DNA of 37,725 nucleotides from positions 1 through 37,725 of the forward strand of contig NZ_VWXX01000039.1 of NCBI RefSeq assembly GCF_008632335.1. The letters run 5' to 3'. Source of the DNA: Thiohalocapsa marina. Its GTDB lineage: Bacteria; Pseudomonadota; Gammaproteobacteria; Chromatiales; Chromatiaceae. A program made the translations under genes and the position numbers. The notes beneath the pieces are model-generated. The model saw only the letters and a program-made list of their open reading frames with translations. It searched no databases and had not been told where the DNA came from. Shown here in pieces: positions 33,863 through 37,725 of the stretch (positions within the stretch are counted from its first letter, which is position 1; every line of letters begins with the position of its first letter).

Positions 33863-34581
33863 CCGGGCCCGGGTTCGCCCGCTTCGGCCCCGTCCACACC
33901 AGCCAGCATCTGATACAGCGACATCAGGATGCCCGCGGTGGCACCCCAGATGAAGTACTGTCCATAGGGCATGGCATGGAAATGGCGCAGGCGACCCTGG
34001 ATGGTGGTGCTGTGGCGCTGGTGGTTGGACGGGTCGAGGAAATGCGACAACGGCACCTCGAACACCTCGTCCACCTCGAAGGGATCCAGCCGCAGCTCGA
34101 ACGGCGGATGCACCAGGCTCACCACCGGTGTGACGCGAAAGCCCGTGCCGGTGAGATAGTCCGGCAGTTCTCCCAGCCGTTCCACATGACGCCGGTGCAG
34201 GCCGATCTCCTCCTCGGTCTCGCGCAGCGCGGTGGCCACCGGCCCGCTGTCGTCGGCCTCGACGCAGCCACCCGGAAAGCTGATCTGGCCGGGGTGGTGG
34301 TGCAGATGCGCGCTACGACGGGTCAGCAGCACCGACGGCCCGGCAGGGTGCGCGACCACAGGCACCAGCACGGCGGCGGCGATGTGCCGGACGCCGGGGC
34401 CATCCAGGCCGGGCCAGTCCGCACCCGCAATCGAACCGGAGCCACCGGCTGCCGACCGCCTGCTGGCCGCTTGTGCGCCCGGCTGCAAGAAGGCCGCCCG
34501 CACCCGCGCCTCGCTCGCTAACGGGTCTGCCATCACCGCCGGCCGGTTCCTTTGCGTACCGGTGTCCCACGCCCTCTTCAC
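33835..34581 (-). CDS. Nudix hydrolase, CoA pyrophosphatase-like
   Basis: A 248-residue Nudix protein. The Nudix box GGCVEADDSGPVATALRETE continues as EEIGL (about 104-128), matching GX5EX7REUXEEXGU. LLTRRSAHLHHHPGQISFPGG before it is the signature of CoA-pyrophosphatase-like members, which cleave CoA to phosphopantetheine and 3',5'-ADP. The start used is GTG 34581; ATG 34533 (MADPLASEARVRAAF) is an alternative. It lies 14 bp after leuA and may share its transcript. Its 3' end overlaps sufSE tail to tail. Confidence 0.87.
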   Translation of the reverse strand: MKRAWDTGTQRNRPAVMADPLASEARVRAAFLQPGAQAASRRSAAGGSGSIAGADWPGLDGPGVRHIAAAVLVPVVAHPAGPSVLLTRRSAHLHHHPGQISFPGGCVEADDSGPVATALRETEEEIGLHRRHVERLGELPDYLTGTGFRVTPVVSLVHPPFELRLDPFEVDEVFEVPLSHFLDPSNHQRHSTTIQGRLRHFHAMPYGQYFIWGATAGILMSLYQMLAGVDGAEAGEPGPGHSTTLAAS

Positions 34582-34595
34582 GCCTTGTCTCCGTA

Positions 34596-36368
34596 TCAGG
34601 CCCGGGCCGACGCGCGTCCGGGCGGTTGCTGATGCGCCTTCGGAACCGCCGTGCCGAAGCCGGCATCGGCGGTTCCCTGCTCGGCGCCGCGATTCAGCGC
34701 CGATAATACCGCCTTCAGCGACGCGGCCACGGTGTCGCGGTCGATGGCCGCGCCGGCCACCTGCACCCCGTCGACATCCAGCAACACATAGGCCGCGGCC
34801 TCGGCATCGGTACCGGCGCCGATGGCATGCTCCTGGTAGTCGATCACGTTCACCGGCTGTCCGCTGAACCGCCCCCAGGCATCGGCAAAGGCGGCGATGG
34901 CACCCTCGCCGTCACCGGTGATCCGGTACTCGGTCTGCCCGCCGTCGCCGCCGGCCGCGTCCGCCATGGCCACGCGCACCTCCAGCCGGTCGCGCCCGTT
35001 GCGGCTGAGCCGGTAGCCGCGCAGCTCGGCGGGCGCCCGGTCGCGCACGAAGTGCTGCAGGAACAGGCCGCGGATGGTCTCGGCGTCGATGATGCCGCCA
35101 CGCTCCTCGCTGGCCCGCTGCACGATGGGCGCCAACGCCTGCTGCAGCCAGCGCGGCAGGCTAAGGCCGTATTCTCGCTCAAGCACGAAGGCGATGCCGC
35201 CCTTGCCGGACTGGCTGTTGACGCGGATCACCGCCTCGTAGCTGCGCCCGAGATCCGCCGGGTCGATGGGCAGATAGGCCACCCGCCAGGGCTCGCCGCG
35301 GTTGCTGTCCGCGCGCTGGTGCTTGAGCGACTTGTTGATCGCATCCTGATGGCTGCCGGAGAAGGCCGTGTAGACCAGTTCGCCAACCCAGGGATGACGC
35401 GGATGGCAGGCGATGCCGGTACATTCCTCCACCACGCCGATGATTGCGTCCGGCCGGCTCAGATCGAGCCCTGGATCGACGCCCTGACTGTACAGGTTCA
35501 TGGCCAGGGTGACCATGTCCATGTTACCGGTGCGCTCGCCGTTGCCAAGCAGGGTGCCCTCCACGCGGTCGGCACCGGCCAGCAGACCCAGCTCCGCCGC
35601 CGCCACGGCCCCGCCGCGGTCGTTGTGCGTATGCAAGGAGACGATGACGCTGTCACGTCGGCCGCTGCGCTCCAGCGCACGACAGAACCCCTCCACCTGG
35701 TCGGCAAAGACATTGGGGCTCGCCGACTCCACCGTCGCCGGCAGGTTCAGGATGCAGGGACGCTCCGGCGTCGGCTGCCAGACATCCAGCACCGCGTTGC
35801 AGACCTCCACGGCATAGTCGGGCTCGGTCTGGGAGAAGCTCTCGGGCGAGTACTGGAAGGTCCAGTCGGTGCCGGGATACCGGGCCGCCTCGGCCGCAAG
35901 CAGCTCGGCGCCGCGCACGGCGATGGACTTGATGCCGGCGCGATCGGCGCCAAAGACCCATTCGCGCTGCACCGGTGACGTGGAATTGTAGACATGCACG
36001 ATGGCCCGCGGCACGCCGTCCAGGGCCGCGAAGGTGCGCTGGATCAGGTCCTCGCGGGCCTGCACCAGCACCTGCACGGTGACGTCGTCCGGGATCTGCT
36101 GCTCCTCGATGAGCCAGCGCACGAAGTCGTAGTCCGGCTGGCTCGCCGACGGGAAGCCCACCTCGATCTCCTTGACGCCGATCTCCAGAAGCAGCGCCCA
36201 CAGCCGGCGTTTTTGCGCGACGCTCATGGGCGAGCGCAACGCCTGGTTGCCATCGCGCAGATCGACGCTGGCCCAACGCGGGGCCTGCGTGATGATGCGG
36301 TCGGGCCATTGACGGTCCGGCAACTGGACGGCCGGGGCTCGATGATATTTGCGATGATCGTAAGGCAT
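34596..36368 (-). CDS. leuA: 2-isopropylmalate synthase LeuA, long type
   Basis: A 590-residue enzyme for the first committed step of leucine synthesis: acetyl-CoA plus 2-oxoisovalerate to 2-isopropylmalate. The catalytic start [18 protein letters not shown], metal-binding [14 protein letters not shown] and [22 protein letters not shown] are present. The C-terminal regulatory domain (about 430-575) ends in [21 protein letters not shown] and should bind leucine for feedback control. ATG 36368 matches the family N-terminus (MPYDHRKY). No Shine-Dalgarno sequence precedes it; instead a heptamer array ends 4 bp before the ATG. Confidence 0.95.
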   Translation of the reverse strand: MPYDHRKYHRAPAVQLPDRQWPDRIITQAPRWASVDLRDGNQALRSPMSVAQKRRLWALLLEIGVKEIEVGFPSASQPDYDFVRWLIEEQQIPDDVTVQVLVQAREDLIQRTFAALDGVPRAIVHVYNSTSPVQREWVFGADRAGIKSIAVRGAELLAAEAARYPGTDWTFQYSPESFSQTEPDYAVEVCNAVLDVWQPTPERPCILNLPATVESASPNVFADQVEGFCRALERSGRRDSVIVSLHTHNDRGGAVAAAELGLLAGADRVEGTLLGNGERTGNMDMVTLAMNLYSQGVDPGLDLSRPDAIIGVVEECTGIACHPRHPWVGELVYTAFSGSHQDAINKSLKHQRADSNRGEPWRVAYLPIDPADLGRSYEAVIRVNSQSGKGGIAFVLEREYGLSLPRWLQQALAPIVQRASEERGGIIDAETIRGLFLQHFVRDRAPAELRGYRLSRNGRDRLEVRVAMADAAGGDGGQTEYRITGDGEGAIAAFADAWGRFSGQPVNVIDYQEHAIGAGTDAEAAAYVLLDVDGVQVAGAAIDRDTVAASLKAVLSALNRGAEQGTADAGFGTAVPKAHQQPPGRASARA

Positions 36369-36372
36369 GGGA

Positions 36373-36456
36373 AAGTTTGAAGTTTGAAGTCAGGAACAAG
36401 AGGTCGGAGCCAAGAGGTGCGGAATAACAAGTCAGACGTCAGAAGTCAGGGGCCAG
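36373..36456 (-). repeat. Degenerate heptamer array upstream of leuA
   Basis: Twelve 7-bp units in perfect register end 4 bp before the leuA start. Read toward leuA, the units are variants of CTGACTT and end with two CAAACTT copies, the same unit as the array before the Lrp gene. The array takes the place where a ribosome binding site is expected. Confidence 0.75.
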
Positions 36457-36565
36457 GGAGCGGGTCCGTGCTGGAGCCCGTCCCTGCCGCTGCCGATGGT
36501 CCGGGGTGCGGAACATCATGGATCGGGATGAGCGACTGAGACCGCGAGGCTGGCTTCGCCGTCTC
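36456..36565 (-). other. Two hairpins in the leuA leader
   Basis: Hairpin 1 (36456-36484) pairs GGGAGCGGGTCC with GGAGCCCGTCCC, with two single-base bulges. Hairpin 2 (36538-36565) pairs GAGAC-N-GCGA with TCGC-N-GTCTC. Both lie in the likely leuA 5' leader. No Leu-rich leader peptide and no T tract were found, so classical attenuation is not supported. Confidence 0.35.
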
Positions 36566-36677
36566 GGCCGCACTGTTCGACCTTGTGGGTCTTACCCGGC
36601 TGCCGGCTTGTGGCCGACTGGGATAGAATGCACCATTCCCGCGCAAAGATGATTGCTAAGATGCCCATTAATTCGCT

Positions 36678-36706
36678 TTTACTGGCAATTATTCGTCTTT
36701 TTTAAT
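36678..36706 (+). promoter_or_regulatory. Candidate promoter of the Lrp-type regulator
   Basis: TTTACT (36678-36683) and TTTAAT (36701-36706) are separated by 17 bp in the only AT-rich stretch (36640-36735) of the leuA-lrp gap. The leuA promoter probably lies in the same stretch on the other strand, but no clear pair was found for it. Confidence 0.4.
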
Positions 36707-36730
36707 CGTTTTCGCGCAAGATATTATCTA

Positions 36731-36800
36731 CCAGCCACCAGCCGCCAGCCGCCAGCCGCCAGCCGCCAGCCGCCAGCCGCCAGCCGCCAGCCGCCAGCCG
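36731..36800. repeat. CCAGCCG tandem heptamer array
   Basis: Ten 7-bp units, one CCAGCCA followed by nine perfect CCAGCCG, directly follow the AT-rich promoter stretch. The purity suggests recent expansion. The sequence differs from the CTTCAAA family but has the same period. It would lie in the 5' untranslated part of the Lrp gene. Confidence 0.9.
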
Positions 36801-36828
36801 CCACGCTGGCCACGGCGGGCTCGAATTC

Positions 36829-36930
36829 AAACCGCAGAGGCACGGAGAACGCAGAGAACTCGCTGAGCACACAAAAAGAACCAGGCAAGACCCACTGGCT
36901 CACCTCCGCGCGCTCTGCGTCTTGCGGTTA
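36829..36930. repeat. MITE-like imperfect palindrome
   Basis: AACCGCAGAG...AACGCAGAG on the left (36830-36856) is mirrored by CTCTGCGTCTTGCGGTT on the right (36913-36929), leaving an internal segment of about 55 bp with no gene. This is the form of the small palindromic elements with CGCAGAG arms that are scattered in many proteobacterial genomes. It carries no transposase. Confidence 0.55.
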
Positions 36931-36972
36931 ACCGAGCCTCGGCAAAGGGCAACCGGATCATGCCTGCAGCCG

Positions 36973-37046
36973 CCACTCCCTGATTTCTCACTTCAAACTT
37001 CAAACTTCAAACTTCAAACTTCAAACTTCAAACTTCAAACTTCTAA
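36973..37046 (+). repeat. CTTCAAA heptamer array upstream of the Lrp gene
   Basis: Seven perfect CTTCAAA units (36991-37039) are flanked by degenerate units in register (CTGATTT and CTCACTT before; CTTCTAA after). The array ends 4 bp before the ATG at 37051. It contains no G in the perfect part and replaces a Shine-Dalgarno sequence. Confidence 0.9.
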
Positions 37047-37050
37047 AGCC

Positions 37051-37512
37051 ATGCTCGACAACTACGACAAACGCATCCTCGAGATCCTGCAACAGGAAGG
37101 GCGCATCAGCAACCAGGAACTGGCCGATCGCATCGGCCTGTCGCCCTCCCCCTGCCTGCGACGGGTACGGGCGCTGGAAGAGAGCGGGATCATCGCCGGC
37201 TACCGGGCGATGCTGGACGCGAAGCGGCTGGGGCTGAACCTGATCGCCTTTCTCAGCATCTCCATGGACCGGCACACCCCGGAGCGTTTCGCCAACTTCG
37301 ACGCCAGGGTCGCAGCCATGCCCGAGGTGCTGGAATGCTCGCTGATCACCGGTCGCGATGCCGACTATCAGCTCAAGGTGGTGGTACGCGACATGGAGGC
37401 CTACCAGGACCTGCTGCTGAACAAGCTCACCCGTATCGAAGGGGTCAGCGGCGTCCACTCCAGCTTCGTGCTGCGGCAGGTAGTGGAACGCACGGCCCTG
37501 CCAATTCAGTGA
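37051..37512 (+). CDS. Lrp/AsnC-family transcriptional regulator
   Basis: A 153-residue regulator. Residues about 1-60 are the AsnC-type helix-turn-helix (LDNYDKRILEILQQEGRISN, LADRIGLSPSPCLRRVRALE). Residues about 65-145 are the RAM ligand-binding domain (VLECSLITGRDADYQLKVVV). Such proteins bind amino acids, often leucine, and control amino acid metabolism. Divergence from leuA makes leuA a likely target. ATG 37051 is the family start. The same frame is open upstream through the repeats and would add NFKLQTS-type residues if translated, which I consider unlikely. Confidence 0.93.
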   Translation: MLDNYDKRILEILQQEGRISNQELADRIGLSPSPCLRRVRALEESGIIAGYRAMLDAKRLGLNLIAFLSISMDRHTPERFANFDARVAAMPEVLECSLITGRDADYQLKVVVRDMEAYQDLLLNKLTRIEGVSGVHSSFVLRQVVERTALPIQ

Positions 37513-37554
37513 CAGTTTACCCATCGCCGAGTTGATTGCACCCTCACCAAACGA

Positions 37555-37659
37555 TCAGCTGGCGGGTAGCCAGCCGTCGAGCAACACCCCGTCTTCAATT
37601 GACCACTGACAGGCCTCTGGAAAATCGGCCAAGGAACGCGCCCAAAACAAGGTGAACAC
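37555..37659 (-). pseudogene. Short C-terminal gene remnant next to a REP element
   Basis: From GTG 37659 the minus strand encodes 34 residues (FTLFWARSLADFPEACQWSI, then EDGVLLDGWLPAS and stop). The composition looks like a real C-terminus rather than noise, and the frame stays open into the REP palindrome on its upstream side. I do not recognise the family. It may be the end of a gene that continues outside the window, or one cut by insertion of the REP element. Confidence 0.35.
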
Positions 37660-37665
37660 TGTAGG

Positions 37666-37725
37666 GCGGATAAGCGAAGCGCATCCGCCGTTGTGGCCTG
37701 TGGCGGATGCGCTTCGCTTATCCGC
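37666..37725. repeat. REP-like perfect palindrome at the window edge
   Basis: Two 24-bp arms (37666-37689 and 37702-37725) are exact reverse complements around a 12-bp loop. Each arm is itself a small hairpin, GGCGGAT...ATCCGCC around AAGCGAAGCGC. The element probably continues beyond the window. It belongs to the same family as the repeats at 26772-26839. Confidence 0.85.

Noticed and set aside
36485-36640. Leucine leader peptide attenuator for leuA
   Set aside because: The only short minus-strand frame with an ATG here encodes no Leu run, and the hairpins lack a T tract.
36731-36800. CRISPR array
   Set aside because: The units are 7 bp without spacers, and no cas genes are present.
36922-37050. 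N-terminal extension of the Lrp protein through the heptamers
   Set aside because: The extension would be NFKLQTS repeats without family similarity, while ATG 37051 matches the normal AsnC start.

Overview
The window is high-GC proteobacterial DNA. It most resembles a chemolithotrophic or respiratory gammaproteobacterium: it carries a complete System I cytochrome c maturation cluster, three multiheme cytochromes c, an Mla-type ABC locus, a SufS-SufE fusion, Mg-type HemB and MoaA. No rRNA, tRNA, CRISPR array or intact insertion sequence was seen. The taxonomic reading is an inference from gene content; no search could be run.

Left part (1-4496): a partial nuclease-like gene, a BenE benzoate symporter, a LysR regulator with an internal deletion and a missing C-terminus, a succinate-semialdehyde-type dehydrogenase, and an EAL-domain gene with no 5' part and an in-frame TGA. 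This section looks degraded. It ends abruptly at position ~4497, exactly where the next cytochrome gene stops, so the boundary is a rearrangement, an island edge or an assembly join.

Cytochrome island (4497-11041): an octaheme HAO-family cytochrome and a tetraheme NapC/NirT/NrfH-type membrane cytochrome overlap by 4 bp on the minus strand. They diverge across an AT-rich 471-bp region from a pentaheme c554-like cytochrome. Downstream on the plus strand lie a carbon-nitrogen hydrolase (N-carbamoylputrescine amidase-like), a TrpD2-like transferase and a Rieske ferredoxin. The HAO/NapC pair suggests quinol-linked redox chemistry on nitrite, NO or hydroxylamine. The role of the hydrolase-transferase-Rieske trio is unknown, and this is the best candidate for an undescribed system.

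Cytochrome c maturation (11893-19321): ccmABCDEFGHI in standard order with mostly overlapping genes. It would supply the machinery that attaches haem to the neighbouring cytochromes.

Minus-strand block (30294 down to 19425): hemB-aroE-dehydrogenase-unknown gene; a REP-like direct repeat; a GNAT-nitrilase fusion; then mlaE-mlaF-mlaD-pqiC-like, a 468-residue unknown protein and an EamA permease. The MlaF-like ATPase lacks both the Walker B glutamate and the H-loop histidine.

Right part (30441-37725): moaA diverges from a thioredoxin and a SufS-SufE fusion; a Nudix hydrolase and leuA lie on the minus strand, and an Lrp/AsnC regulator on the plus strand. Noncoding DNA here is rich in 7-bp tandem repeats. 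Related arrays lie directly against the start codons of leuA and the Lrp-type gene and against the stop codon of moaA. A separate CCAGCCG array, a palindromic MITE-like element and REP-like palindromes are also present.
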